A stretch of DNA of 64,000 nucleotides from Bettongia penicillata ogilbyi (GCA_023548195.1 JAJHZJ010000335.1:6767677-6831676), one strand, 5' to 3'; positions 1 to 12,478 are shown, numbered from the stretch's first letter. A program made the numbers and translations. The notes: generated by a model from the sequence alone, not told the origin.

Positions 1-1370
1 GTCTGAACAGCAACAGTTAGCAAAGACTGAGCCCAAAATAATATATACTCAGCAGTCCCATGAGATTTTACCTTCCAGAAGGGTAAAATAGAAATCATGG
101 GCTTCTATGAGTCCTTTAAATACCTCATGTGTTTTTTGCATGTGTTTGTGGGCTTTTGTGAGACCTTGGCTATGCACCACTATGTTGTGTTTTAAGTATT
201 TGTCAATAGACACTTAGGAATCTTTTGCTTTAAACATTTCTTATGTGATGGAGGAAATTACCAGCTATGCTATACTTTATCTTCTTTGTACATTGAGAAA
301 TCTTTCTATAATGGTTTCTATTAATACCATTTTGTGGAGACTCTAGATATGATCAAATCTAAGCTCTGTTTTAGATACTTTTTCTAGAGTTCTACTTAAG
401 GATGGGGGTACAATGAACCAGAGAGTGTGAGAAAACCCTGATCTCCATCCAGACCATCCCAACTTTTGAATGACTGGCTTCCGTAGGATTGTACCTAGTC
501 TATGAGAGCCCAGAGTTGAGGATTCCTTGGTTTGAAAAAGCATTTCTCCACTGGGCTGCAGGTCTTACAAAACTGAAGATAACATTACTTTACTATTATT
601 TGACATAGTTTTAGAATTGCTAGCAGTAGAAATAAGACAAAAGATAGAAATTAAAGGCATACACATTGGCAACAGGAGATAATTTTTTTCCTATTTCCTG
701 ATGGCAGGAAGACTTGGAAAATCCCAGAGTCAGCAAAGAAAATTACCTAGTCAATTAATAGCTTGAGTGAAGTAGAGGAATACAAAATAAACCAAGAAAA
801 AATATCAACAACATTTCAATATACCAATTATAGAATCCAGAAGAAAATAATAGGAAGTCTCATTCAAAATAACAAAATTCACAGACTTTGTAGGAGTATA
901 CTCAGCATACTGAGCACACTGGAGATTTATATGCATACAATTACAAAGCAAAATCTTGGATTATCAAAGACTACTCCAATAGAACATAAGTCCTAGCAGA
1001 TGCTACCAGCTGGAAAGGCTATCAAATATAGAAGCAGGTTTATATGTCTGTTAGTTGAGGACAAACCAAGTTCCTCTTACTGACTGGTCACTAAGAGGCT
1101 GTCAGGGCCTTCAGGTTGGGGGAATGGAAACACATTAATAAGGTGTGAAGTGGTTTCTGCCTATCTTGGCAGAGAATCCCTCTGTATCTTTTGGAGTATT
1201 TGAATAATAAGTGACTCTTAATTATATTCTCCCTTGTATTATAGTTACCTATGTAAGAATCTGAGGGCAGAGACCAGGTTTCATTCATGTCCCTTAAAAC
1301 CAGACATAGGAATGTGTTCAAACTAGGCATTTAATAATTTTAAAAATATATAATTATTATTCAAACAACA
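1..1370. other. Intergenic, no feature recognised
   Basis: The interval is A/T-rich with short open frames only (up to 79 codons), none with recognisable homology. I see no promoter or exon signal that stands out. Confidence 0.6.
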
Positions 1371-1381
1371 ATAACTCACCT

Positions 1382-1605
1382 ATCTATTGTGCTTTAAGTT
1401 TTGCAGAACACTTTACAAATATTACTACATCTGATCTTCACAGCAACCCTGGTGAAGCAGGTGCTATTATGATAATAGCAAATGAGGTACAGAGAGTTTA
1501 AGTGATGACCTAGTTACACAACTGGGGATTGTCTGAGGCTGGACTTGAACTTAGAGTCTTTCTGATTTTAGGCCTATTCTCTATCCACTGTGCTACCTAG
1601 TTGAC
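1382..1605 (-). mobile_element. MIR/THER1-type CORE-SINE
   Basis: This is an antisense tRNA-derived SINE: it ends ctatccactgtgctacctag (tRNA head in reverse), with the middle gaggtacagagagtttaagt and the 3' part actttacaaatatta. Confidence 0.8.
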
Positions 1606-1751
1606 TATTATCTCTTTTCACTCAGGATGAGCCCATCAATCTCATCTTTAGGACTCTTGATCACTGCTCTCTGCCTCCATCCTGGTTGCTTCCATGAAGA
1701 CTTTGTTCCCTGTGTAAGGCAGCTTGGTGAGCCAGAATCTGGTGCTAGACT

Positions 1752-1935
1752 CAGTAGTTTGCTATTTCCTTATCCAGCTCATTTTACAGGTGAGGAAAAT
1801 GAGGCAAATAAGACTAAGTAACTTGCCACAGTAACACAGCTAGTAAGTGTCTGAGGTCAGATCTGAACTAAGGAAGATGAGTCTTCCTGATTCCAAGCCT
1901 GTGTGTGTTTTATCGACTGTGCCACCTAACTCTCC
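1752..1935 (-). mobile_element. Mar1-type SINE, partial
   Basis: Antisense: gtaacacagctagtaagtgt, gaggtcagatctgaactaag and a head gtgccacctaactctccc. The 3' end is truncated. Confidence 0.78.
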
Positions 1936-2571
1936 CTTCTCCCTGGTCAGAATACTATTTTCCAAAAGACAAAAAACCAAGAACCCCAAATCCCATATGT
2001 AACCTTATGATGAGTACCAATATAACAGACTAATTATCCAGCAAAACTAAGTTTAATCTTATAGGGAGAAAAGGAATCTTTAACAACATAGATGCCTTCT
2101 AGGCATTCTTGGTAAAAAGAACTGTGTTGAGTAAAAACTTTCAAATATATGCAACTTAACAGAAAAGAGCAAAAATGAGTAATCAACCCAAATTGAACTA
2201 TATAAGGAATTATGGCTTTAATGTTTTAGAGTTTTAGATTATTTGTTTTTGAAAATGCAGAAACAACATAAGTCTCTCCTCTGAACCCTAATGTCATCAA
2301 GATTTTTTAAAAAAAGACAGTGCTTGGGAGTAGTTTTGGTATGTTTTTAATAATTTTAAAAGAAGGGAAATAGAAAGAAAAAGTGAATCAGAGCTCCCAT
2401 GGGCAACTGATACACAAAAGATTGTGGGTGCATGGACTCGGAGGAAATTTCATGACAAATGAGAAAAATGATGATAAGGAAAGCAAAGATAGATGAACCA
2501 CATAATCAGTGACATAGCAAAATTTCTACTGTGAACAATATCAATCTATCACCTTCAAGAATTAATGTTTC

Positions 2572-3157
2572 TGAGACCAGTGCCACAGCGTGAAGCAGCA
2601 GGGACATGACCCAGAACAGGATTCAGGACACCACCGGCAGCAGTTCCCAGATTCTCCAACCCACAAACACCACAGACAGCTTCAAAAGTCAGTGGGAGGG
2701 CTCCAACAGCTGCCATTTTTGGAGCTCTCCACTTAGAGCTTCTGGGAGAATTGAAGGGCTGATCTAATCTCAGCCCTGCATGGCAGACCTGGGAGACCTC
2801 TGCCTAAAGCCCCTGAGGAAATTGAGCCACTGATCTGATTCTCAACCCTGAGCTCCACCCAGGGGTGAGGAGGAGTGCTGGCAGTGGAGGTGGTGAAGGC
2901 TCTGGAGAGGGAATTCAATTGTAGATTCTGGGTCAATTTCTGGGCAGAAAAGTTTTTGGTTGCTCCCACACTAGTGTGCAGGTCAGGAGAGGAGTAAACA
3001 CCTCTCCCTTGATTGCACCATCTGGAAGGAAATGAGAACTTACAGGTGCCCAGAATATACCCTCCTCTCAACAAAGGGCTCAAAAGTCAAGTAACTGGCT
3101 GGGAAAATGCCCAAAAAAGGGAAAAAAAATAAGACTATAGAAGTTGTGATATAAACA
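2572..3157 (+). mobile_element. L1/HAL1 5'UTR and ORF1 start fragment
   Basis: The segment shares leader blocks with the HAL1 copies (gcctaaagcccctgagg, caagtaactggctgggaaaatgcccaaaaaaggg) and includes an ORF1 start ATG at about 3107. ORF1 ends within about 20 codons. The sequence changes near 3157 to the 3' part of L1 ORF2. Confidence 0.72.
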
Positions 3158-3830
3158 GTTTTCAAAAGAATTGCAAACTATTGACAAACATATGAAAGAA
3201 TGCTCCAAATCACTAAGACAAATGGTTTCATCTTACAACTTTGCAAATTGACAAAGATGACAAAAGATGGAAATAATCAATGTTAAAAAGGCTGCGCAGG
3301 AAGATAGAGCACTAGTACATTGTTGGTGGAGCTGTGAATCATTATAACAGTTTTTGAAAGCATTTTGGAATTATGCAAATAGAGTGATAAAAATGTTCTT
3401 ATCCTATGACCTAGTGACTCCATTACTAGGCTTGTATCTCAAGTAAATCACTGATAAGAAGGAAGTCCTCTTATAAACCAAAATATTTATAAGAGCACTT
3501 TTAGTGATAGCAAGAATTGGAAACAAAGCACATGTCCATTGATGGAGGAATTGTGATACATGAATGTAATGTAATATGACTATCATATAAGAAATTATGA
3601 ATATGATGAATACAGGGACGCATAGAAAGATCTACATGAACTGTTGTAGATTGAAGTAAGCAGAACCAGGAAAACAATAGACATGACTAAAACAATGAAA
3701 ATGGAAATAGCAAAGAACTACACAATGAAAAAAAGAACTAAAGTGAATGCTGCACATTTATAAAGAATGCACATGACTCAAAAGAAGAGAGATGAGAAGA
3801 CAGTTTTGAAAACCTTCAGTTGCAGACCAT
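3158..3830 (+). mobile_element. L1 ORF2 C-terminal fragment directly joined to an L1/HAL1 5' end
   Basis: The text resembles the L1 3' region seen at 30.9-31.5 kb (cattgttggtggagctgtgaat, acatgtccattgatgga, gaagtaagcagaaccagg). It is strongly diverged, with no open frame of note. Its junction with the 5'UTR fragment is discussed as a finding. Confidence 0.7.
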
Positions 3831-4774
3831 TTCCAACTCCTCACCAACAAACCTTCCATAAGAGAGAAGCTACATTAGAATGTGACTGAGTCTTTCCCTG
3901 CATTCCCCCATTTCACACTGGCTAATAATGGCTAATTAGCCATTGGCTAATTGCTAAGGGATTAGCAGTAAGCAGTATGTCTGGAAGCCATGATGTTTCT
4001 CTATACCCTACTCCAGCCAACCCTGGGACCAAAAGAGACTCATTCTGGTGAGAAGCTGTGGCAGGCCAGCATCTCACAAAGAAGGAATTTTTCTAGATAC
4101 TTAGTGAATGAGTTGGAGATGGTGAAAGGAATCTTCACAGTTCTGTCAGTCTAGGGCCAAATGAATGAAATGTTTTTCAGTAGCTGCTGTGCTAAACTAT
4201 GATTGTGCTATATAAAATAAATCAATCAAAAATAAACATTTTTAATATATTCATTGATTTTGTTGATTTTATCTTTATCTTTTTTAAACAAATTATTAAA
4301 ATAATTTGGAATGGAAAAGAGATATAGGAAATTTAGACTATTTCAACATAAAATATCGCAATAAAATTTCTTTGAAAAAATTTAATCTCCTTGAGGGAAG
4401 GGGCTACCCTTTAGCCTTTTTTTGAATCTGCAAGGCTTAGCATAGTGCCTGGCAAACAGTAAAATGGATTTACTATGTGCTGGGCGCTATGCAAATATCA
4501 AGGGAAGAATTTGGTTTCCATTGTGTGAAAGGTTATTTGGGGGATGGGGGAAAGATGGGCATGGAAAGGTGGAATAGGGTTGTAGATTCACTTTAAAACA
4601 GAGTTTCTAAACTTGGAGTCCACAGGCAATGAATAGGTTGCAGAAGCTCCGTGAACTTGATGAGAAACATATCTTTCTTTTCATTAACATCTAATTGAAA
4701 CTTCCTTCAATTATTTAAAAAAAATTATGCTAAGAAACTTTTGTCAAACTGCTCTTCTATTTATGTGCCTCATT

Positions 4775-4885
4775 CATTTACCCACCCACCTATCTACTTA
4801 TCCATCTATCCACCCATCTACCTATCCATCCATCTATCCATCTATCCTTCCATCCATGCATCTACCTACTACCCTTCCATCTATT
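4775..4885 (+). repeat. (CATC/TATC)n imperfect tetranucleotide tract
   Basis: Mixed CCAT, CTAT and CCAC tetramers over about 110 bases. Confidence 0.85.
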
Positions 4886-5219
4886 CTATAAGCATTCTAT
4901 AAGACATTTGTCTCAAAACTGGACATCAATTACTTTGGAAAATACAGTGAGGCTGAGGATTTTGTGTAGCTCTGCCTCACTTACATCCAGTTCACATGCA
5001 AGTTAGGTCATCAGCCTTATGATGCTGCTGGTCCTCTTGGAGAATGAAGGATGGCAGCAACAACAATATGGTTGCAAGCCCTGGGGATGGATATAAAGAT
5101 AAAAATGACATAGTCCTAGACATCAAGTTACTTACATTCTATGGAGAAGAAACAACACATACACAAAAAGTAAATACAAATATGTAATTAGTCTAGATAT
5201 ATGATTTAATTGGCATAAG

Positions 5220-5404
5220 GAGCTCCTATACCAGTGAGGAAACTCTCTATCAATGCATATTGGCAGCTTTCTTAGAATCTTATAGTTTTCTAGAGGGCTC
5301 AACTAAGAGGCCAAGTGGTTTGCCTGGGTTACACAATCATTATGTGTCAGAGATAGGACCTGAACTCAGGTCTTTAAGACAAGGTTAACTTTCTGTGAAC
5401 TACA
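5220..5404 (-). mobile_element. MIR-type SINE, diverged
   Basis: Antisense core phrases (ggttacacaatcattatgtg, gacctgaactcaggtcttta) are visible. An antisense SINE tail (tagaagggaccttaggggtc) also lies at about 5478-5575. Confidence 0.6.

Positions 5405-5447
<43 letters not shown>
5405..5447 (+). repeat. (GT)n microsatellite
   Basis: About 21 GT units at the end of an antisense MIR-like SINE. Confidence 0.95.
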
Positions 5448-5961
5448 GGACACTTTGAGCTAGCGAAAGTAGAGGTTCATAGGATCATCGTTTTAGTGCT
5501 AGAAGGGACCTTAGGGGTCATCTAGGTCAACGCCCTTCATTTTATAGATAAGGAAACTGAGACTCAGTTTCAGGGATTCTAAGAGTCCAAGGTTATCAGG
5601 GGATGCATTCCAGACGCAGGGAGCAGCCTGTGTGAAAACAAAGAATGGTGATGTAGTGTTATGTACAAGGAGCAAAGCTAAAGAGTAGAGCCTCTAAAGG
5701 GGAAGGGGATGCAATAACCCTGGAAAGGCAGATTGGAGCCAGACTGAGGGATTGAAAATGCCAAAACCTGGAGGTTTTATTTGGAATTCAAGAGGTGATT
5801 GGAACTTCTTGATTAGTGGTGTGGTCAGGCTTGGGTTTTAGTTATGTCAATCTGGCAATAGTGTAAAAGAATTATATGAGAAGAAGCCCGAGGGTGGCTC
5901 TGTCCATCTATGTATCTATATTTTTATCTATGTATCTACATCTTCTGTGTCTATATTTATG

Positions 5962-5963
<2 letters not shown>

Positions 5964-6018
<55 letters not shown>
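5964..6018 (+). repeat. (TC)n microsatellite
   Basis: About 27 TC units, adjacent to the diverged copy of the inverted-duplication core. Confidence 0.95.
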
Positions 6019-6021
<3 letters not shown>

Positions 6022-6084
6022 GGACTGAAACATAACAATTTTCTACCTAAAAAGAAAATGATGGGAAACATTCAAATCTAAAGG

Positions 6085-6185
6085 GAGGAGACCACTCTTG
6101 CTTCTGCTTCCACCAATATCATTAGCTGGTAGAACTGTCAATCAGCACCAACATAGTCAGCCAGAATCTAAGTTGTTATACCACT
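6085..6185 (-). repeat. Diverged third copy of the inverted-duplication core
   Basis: The text ccaccaatatcattagct...agaactgtcaatcagca matches 45210-45250 (ctaccaatatcactggg, gaactgtcaatcagcatc). A long (TC)n at 5964-6018 lies at about the same distance as the (GA)n in the left arm, read in reverse. The copy is short and diverged. Confidence 0.55.
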
Positions 6186-6296
6186 GAGTCAGTTTATCCA
6201 GCCAATGACCAAGAACATGGGGGACACTTTCCGTCTCCTGCAGTTTCACTGCAAGAAGAAGGTCCCTCACAGCCATCCAAGTTTGCAAAGTGATAG

Positions 6297-6352
6297 TGTT
6301 TAATAAATGATTAATGCATTCACTGATTCATGCATTAATCATTTATTAAACA
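6297..6352. repeat. Perfect 23-bp inverted repeat with a 10-base loop
   Basis: Positions 6297-6319 and 6330-6352 are exact reverse complements, with the loop at 6320-6329. The stem is A/T-rich and centred on attaatgcat. The right arm resembles a common repeat phrase (catttattaaac), so the palindrome may derive from an interspersed repeat. Confidence 0.85.
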
Positions 6353-6359
6353 GCTGCGT

Positions 6360-7300
6360 TCTGGTAACCACAGGCATTCCTAAATCTGCAGCTCTACTTA
6401 TTTACTAGCCCTAGAATCATGGGCACTCTTTAGGTCTCCATTTTCTTATCAGAAAAGGGAGAGGCTTAAATTGTGCCACCTTTAAGGTGCCTTCCAGGCT
6501 CTAGGTCACACAAAGGAGCCAACGTTCTGCAGCTGCCTGTGGGGATCAGAGCTTTGCCCAGAATACTTTTGGTAGAATTGCACTTTATAATATGTCTAAA
6601 AGTATAAACAAATATCTATTTTGGCAGAGAGTAAAGGACCTTGGGTGTCTTCTCTAAAATCATTAACTTGAATGATCGCTCCCTCCCAAATCAACTGGTC
6701 TGGATTAGCACTTATTAAGTTCCTGTCCTGGTTCTAAACTTTGGAAATACAAATGGAGTCAAAAGAGAAAGACAATCGCTGCCCTTTAGGACCTTATATT
6801 CCAAAAGAGAAGAAAACTCATAAAAGGCTCTCTGGAAATACTGGAGGAGGAAGTCCAGTGTGGTTGGGAGAGGGACGAAGAGGGAGAAGAATGAAGAAGA
6901 GAATGTGACTGGCTCGGGAACCCTTCCTGAAGATGGAGGTTCCTAGGAGGAAATGAACAATTAGAGGAAAAGGGATCTTTCATGTTGAGCAGAGCGCCAC
7001 TTTAGTACCTGCTTGATGTGGTTAGGAAAGTTGCTTCATCTCTCTGGGTCTCAATCTCTTTTCCTGTAAAATGACTTCATGGTTTCTAAGGAACATGGTT
7101 TCCAACTCTAATTAGCAATAGTAATGATTTACATATAAAATATATATTCTAGGTCTTTATAGAATATAAACTTCTCCAGGACAGACTTTCATTTTTGTCT
7201 TTCTTTGTCAAGTGCTGACAGGGCTCACTTTACACAAACTTGACTTCACATAGAGAATTCTGAAAGAAATCCATCATTCCAAAAAGCCACCTATATTAAC
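6360..7300. other. Intergenic, MIR remnant only
   Basis: A sense MIR remnant lies near 7000-7095 (ttgcttcatctctctgggtc, ttttcctgtaaaatgac). Otherwise I recognise nothing. Confidence 0.5.
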
Positions 7301-7313
7301 TTTATTGTTACTG

Positions 7314-7367
7314 TGCTCTCCCTCTCCTTCCCTCTCCCTCTCCCTCTCCCTCTCCCTCTCTCTCCCT

Positions 7368-7421
<54 letters not shown>
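7314..7421 (+). repeat. (CCCTCT)n then (TC)n microsatellite
   Basis: CCCTCT hexamers are followed by TC dinucleotides. Open frames spanning it are artefacts. Confidence 0.95.
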
Positions 7422-7423
<2 letters not shown>

Positions 7424-8720
7424 CACTCTAGCCTACCCTCTCCAAAAAAAACCCCCAAAATTCCTTCAAAGCAGAATGGATGGTTTACAGAAGGTCATTG
7501 CCCTCCATGTCTCTGTCTGTCCTGCTCTGGCACTACATGTCAGGCCCCCACATATATTCCCCTTTTTCTTCCTTTTGGTTCTGTCCAGGCCCCAACATGA
7601 CTGGCCCTTGACTTTGTGTGTTCCTTCTCCTGTTCTTGCTTCTCTGTCCCCAGCCTCAACATATCCTTGAGCTGTGTGCTGGCCCCCTCCCTCCATAGAC
7701 ACATGACCCTCTTTTTTCAGCTTTCCCTGATTCCCCACATCGGCAGGCAAAATCATATTAGTTGTAAAAATTTTATATAGAGGTCTGCAGAATGATCCAG
7801 TGGATAAAGCAAGAACTATCTGTACCATGTACAGTACCTGGCACATAGTAGGTACTTAATCTATCATATAGACTAGAGGTACTCCTCAGCTGAGGTTTGC
7901 CTAGATTCAGCTCAGAGGAACCTGACTTCTCAGGAAAGGAAGCAGAACCCTCCATTCCTGTGCTCATTCATTCATCAAAGTCCCACAGACACTACCCTAA
8001 GGATAATTCTATTTTTGCTATAGTCTAGGATTTCCCTCAGAATGAGAGACAGTTACTCAACGTACAATAGCAATCAGATGGAGGAAGTTCACTTACTCTC
8101 ATACAAGAAGCCATGATAAACATGAGAGTCTCAGTGTGTGTTTATAGCAATTTAAACAGGATTCAGTGTCTTAGCATATCACAACTAGCCGTGTTGGGAC
8201 TTGAGTATCCAAGCATTTTGGAAAAAGAAACATTTTTTTGTAAGACTGCTGATTAGCCATGTCACATCTCAGCTCTGTTGGTTGGGTCTTTCTGATGGCC
8301 TCCCTCTCCGATGCTGGCTCTTTCCTTGGAGTCAGTTCACTCTTGTACAAGAGCAGCAGAGCTAGGCAGGGAGCCCAGGACAAGCTCAGTGTGAGCCCAT
8401 GCCCTGAGTGGAGAGCAGCAATGCCTGCCAACATTATTTTAGAGTAGCAACATGGTTACCTGGGGGGGTGGGGAGGGCAGCATTTAAAAGGGTCACTAGG
8501 CAGAAGACACCTTTTGTTTATTAGGTGTGGTACTCCAGGCCATTAGCTTTTCTGGTTCAGTAACCAATCAGGGCACTCTTAGCAATGAGTTCCACATGGA
8601 TGGAAGCTGGCCTCCCAGGGATGCCCCACAGTCCATTAGAAACAGGCAGAGCATATCTATACATGTTCTCCTGGTGGGGGAGGGAAGTAGGAAGAGTCCT
8701 ATTACATTAAAAATGCTTGA
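7422..8720. other. Intergenic, no feature recognised
   Basis: Overlapping open frames on both strands (up to 126 codons at 7466-7846, minus) show no domain, no Kozak-plus-splice logic and no family resemblance. I treat them as chance. Confidence 0.5.
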
Positions 8721-8799
8721 TAATTGACACAATGCTTTAGCGTTTACCAAGGGTTTTACACTCATTGTCTCAGGTCAGTCTCACAATAATCCCATGGAG

Positions 8800-9202
8800 T
8801 AATCACTGCAGATATATCCTCACTTTACAGATGAGGAAATTGAGGCACAGAAGAGAGGAAGTGACTTAGAGTCACACAGTGAATGTCCAAGGCACAACTA
8901 CATCCCACATCTTCTTGACTTTCTGACCAGCATTCTCTGCACCATTTTCCCCTATGACCCTGCCATTCCCACTGAGGCACTGAAAGAGGAATTCAACAAC
9001 AGGCTGGCTAACAACCAATTTAAACTATGAGTGATACTGATTGACAGTTCAGACAGTCAGTGACACTGGTAGGCAAGGTCTCCCCCACCCCCTGTAACTA
9101 TTAATGGAGTCTCTTAAATAACAAATTCCAGCAGATGGCCTAGATTTTAGAGAGAAAAGACCCAAAAGACCAGAGGGATGGATTAATGGAAAGAGAGAGA
9201 GA

Positions 9203-9235
<33 letters not shown>

Positions 9236-9972
9236 GCCTAGGTCTCACAGGTAGGAAGGTGACAAAGTCAGGCACTGAGTCCAAGGTCCTCAGACTCCCC
9301 ATGAATGATTCCTTGCTTTCCAATTAACAGAAAAAGTCATCATTTCTAAGGAACAGAACCTTCCCTAAAAATAATCCCAGCTGGTGATTTTGAGGCTTCA
9401 TGGGGTGGGGGAAGGTTTGAGGAAGAGAGAAAGGAAATGGGGACCTCTCCCCAGACCTACCAATATTTTCACTTGACAGTGACTTGGAGAAAATCTCCCC
9501 TGTTCCCCTCCCTGGGGGGGGCCACTTGTGTCACAGATATTTAATCAGGCATCAGAGCTCGTCACCATCCTGCAAAGGCCTGTTTCAACCTCCTGGGTAA
9601 AGATGGCATCCCACTGATTGACGCATTGGCCCAGAATAACTGAGGCTGAGATTGTCCTGCCTGCCTTTGTCTCTGGGAGCAGGCCTGGCCAGCCTGCCTT
9701 TGTGATCTCTCCCCTGAAGGCCTATCTTTTCATTTCTTTGAAGTTGCTGGGCACTGGGAATGAGAAATGTGACTGAGGAGACCAGATAGCGAACCATCCA
9801 GTATGGGGGTGGGCATGGGGGAAAGATATGGAAATATGGAACTCAATAGGCCTGGAAAAGCCAGCAGGGATCCAAGGCTATGCTCTCATTAAAGGCAGCT
9901 CACGTTTCTATGGTGCATCACAGCTGAGGAGCACTGCTATCGCATTTAATCACAGCCCACTTTTCTCCAGCC
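8800..9972 (+). repeat. Left arm of a 1.1-kb inverted duplication
   Basis: This arm is the near reverse complement of 44372-45478. By-eye alignment of several sub-blocks (around 8830-8960, 9280-9470, 9560-9790, 9850-9940) gives about nine matches in ten or better, with small indels. It includes an antisense MIR-like SINE at its left end and a (GA)n tract that the other arm lacks. It has no coding frame. Confidence 0.88.
9188..9235 (+). repeat. (GA)n microsatellite inside the left inverted-duplication arm
   Basis: GA dinucleotides with two GGGA interruptions; absent as a long tract from the other arm. Confidence 0.93.
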
Positions 9973-10207
9973 CTTGAAGACCTTTTTTCTCACAGCAACC
10001 TTGCAAATCAGACAGGGGCTGTAAGTTGAATTAGTTTCATTTACAGATAATAAAACAAGCCCAGAGAATTAGGACCCTAGAGTGGAGAGGAGTATGGGAC
10101 CTTTAGCAACACCATAGGCCAAAAGATGATAGATTTAGACCTGGGAGGAACTTCAAGGACCATTTAGTCTAATATCATTTTACAGATGAGAAAACTGAGG
10201 TACTAAG

Positions 10208-10425
10208 AAAGGTGGCCCAGGGGATACAGAGCTAGATTTGGAGATAGTTCAAATCTCATCTCAGATACTTAGCAGCTGCATGACTCTGAGCAAGTCATTT
10301 TAGCCTCTGTCTGCCTGTTTTGTCATCTCTAAAATGGGGACAATAATAGTGTCTACCTCCAAGGGTTGTTATAAGAATAAAATGAGATAATATTTGTAAA
10401 GTCTTATCTAAATGCTACCTGCTCT
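10208..10425 (+). mobile_element. MIR/THER1-type SINE
   Basis: Head ggtggcccaggggatacaga, core gcatgactctgagcaagtca, tail gagataatatttgtaaagtc, then a short CAT tract. Confidence 0.78.
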
Positions 10426-11379
10426 CATCATCATCGTCATCACCACCACCTCCACCATCATCATCCAGACAACTACCAGGTGCCAGATAGCTGATCTGGG
10501 ACTTGGATTCACATCCCTTTTGTCTCTGAAGCCAATATCCTCCTTCCCAACACTCTTAATTTAAAAAGAAATGAGCAAAATAACAAAAGTTTTCAGACAC
10601 TGATATTTAGTTTCCATTTGTATTTTCTGCCTATGCAAGGAGGAATTGCTCTGCAGGGCACAGGTTGATGCTTAGTAAATATCAAATGAATCAACAAGTT
10701 CTAGTGCCTTTACCACACTGCGTTTCTTAGTACTTAAATTCCTTGAATGTCACTCATTAACGCTTTGAGTATGTAGGGTGTACACCTCTATACAACTTCT
10801 GTTCATGCAAATGGATTGTCTTTCCATAGTACATTAAAGTCTCTAAAATTCCAGCTCTACAATCCCCTGAAGTAAGTAACACAAATCTTACAACCATTTT
10901 GTAGAGGCAGAAATTGCGATCCCTGAGAGGTTAAACAATCTGCTTTGGATTACATAGTCACTAAGTGATGGAATTGAAATCTTCCCCCATCAAGAACAAC
11001 TCTCTCTGAAGTTGGGTTCTTCCTTGATTGCTTATTTTCGTCTAACCTATCTTGACTGTTGGCAGTGTTAGCTACTAAAATATATATGGCTTGACAGATT
11101 TTCAGCCTGAACAATGAACGAAATCCTCTCCCTCATAACACACATATATACAACATGCAACTTATACATAGGTTAGTATACTGATATAATCATAAAATAT
11201 TATATGTATATATGTGTTATCTCTAATATAATGAATATATATATATATATATATGTAATCCTCTTTATATGGGCATATCTATACATAAATGAAGAGACTT
11301 CAAGAAGCACTTTAAAATTCTTGATGTTGCAGAATACTAGTAGTATTTTACAAGAGATCAGTAGTCAGAGCAGAGGAGG

Positions 11380-12120
11380 GAGAGCATTCTAGGAATGAGA
11401 TACAGCCTATGAGAATGCCCACAGTGAAGAGATGGAGTACGTGGATCATGGGATAGTCAGAAAGTCAGTGACACTGGATCAAAGAGTACCCGTTAGGGAG
11501 TAAAGTGTGGGGGGACTGGAAAGGTAGGAGGGGGCCAGGTTATGAAGTACTTTAAATGCCAAATGGAACATTTTTCATTTGATCCTGGGGTTTATTGAGT
11601 AGGGGGTAACATGATCAAACTTGTGCTTTAGTGGCTGAACAGAGGATGGATTGGACTGGGGAGAGACCTGAGGCAGGCAGACCCCTCTAATTTGTCTATG
11701 GTATCACCCTTTATGTCTAAATAACATGACGTGGTATAAGATGTTGATCTGTACCTAGTTTCTGCCATACTGCTTTCCATTTTTACCAGTCCCTGTCTCA
11801 AAGAGCTCCCAGTCTAATGGAAGAAACAACATGCAAGTCACTGTATATAAATAAGATAAATTAGATATAAAGGCACTAGCATTAAAGGGGATTGAAGAAG
11901 GCTTCCTTTAGGAGGTAGGATTTTAGTGAGGCCTTGAAGGAAACCAAAGAGACCAGAAGGCAGAGATGAGGGAGAGGATTCCAAGTATGTTGGGCAGTCA
12001 GTGAAAATGCCTGGAGGTGGGAGACAGAGGATCTTGTGCAAAGAATCACAAAAAAGTCCGTGTCTTGGACTGGAGAGAACATGGAGACAAATGACATGCA
12101 TGAGGACTGGAAAGAAGGCT
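11380..12120 (+). repeat. Old non-coding interspersed repeat, two segments, family not assigned
   Basis: Recurring phrases (ccaggttatgaagtacttta, ttgatcctggggtttattga, taacatgatcaaacttgtgc; then gagctcccagtctaatggaa, gaaggcttcctttaggaggt) also occur at about 5575-5870, 15893-16230, 54593-54915 and 58090-58330. Several of these begin with a ctactatgtgcc...gctggg block. They are copies of one mammal-wide repeat that I cannot name with confidence. Confidence 0.6.
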
Positions 12121-12221
12121 GTTTTCTTGATTCCCACAACAACCCTCTTAGATAAGGAGGCAAAGATATTATTCTTATTTCATAGATGACATCAACCTTT
12201 GAGAGGTGGTGTGGTATAGAC

Positions 12222-12424
12222 CAGGGGTGGGGAACCTGCAGCCTCAAGGGTCCTTGTGACCTTCTAGGTCCTTGGGTGCGGCCTTTTGACTGAGTCTAAG
12301 TTTTACAGAACAAATCCTTTTTCTAAGGGGATTTGTTCTGTGAAGTTTAGATTCAATCAAAGGACTGCACTTGAAGACCTAGCGGGCCATAGGTGCCCTT
12401 GAGGCCACAGATTCCTCACTGCTA
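12222..12424. mobile_element. Palindromic MITE of hAT type
   Basis: Two arms of about 95 bp (12222-12316 and 12328-12424) are reverse complements with about 80 percent identity by eye; shared blocks include cctcaagggt/cctcaagggc and acagaacaaatcc. The end (caggggtggggaacc) resembles hAT-Charlie termini. There is no transposase frame. A clear 8-bp target duplication was not found. Confidence 0.7.
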
Positions 12425-12478
12425 CTTGACATGCTAAGGAAGCAGACTGGGCATAAATCTATAGCATGTCAAGTAGCA
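12420..12478. repeat. Perfect 17-bp hairpin at the MITE edge
   Basis: Positions 12420-12436 (tgctacttgacatgcta) pair exactly with 12462-12478, leaving a 25-base loop. The left arm overlaps the last bases of the MITE. Confidence 0.8.

Noticed and set aside
7305..7846. Overlapping frames on both strands around the (TC)n tract
   Set aside because: The + strand frames translate the microsatellite. The 126-codon minus frame has no recognisable family.
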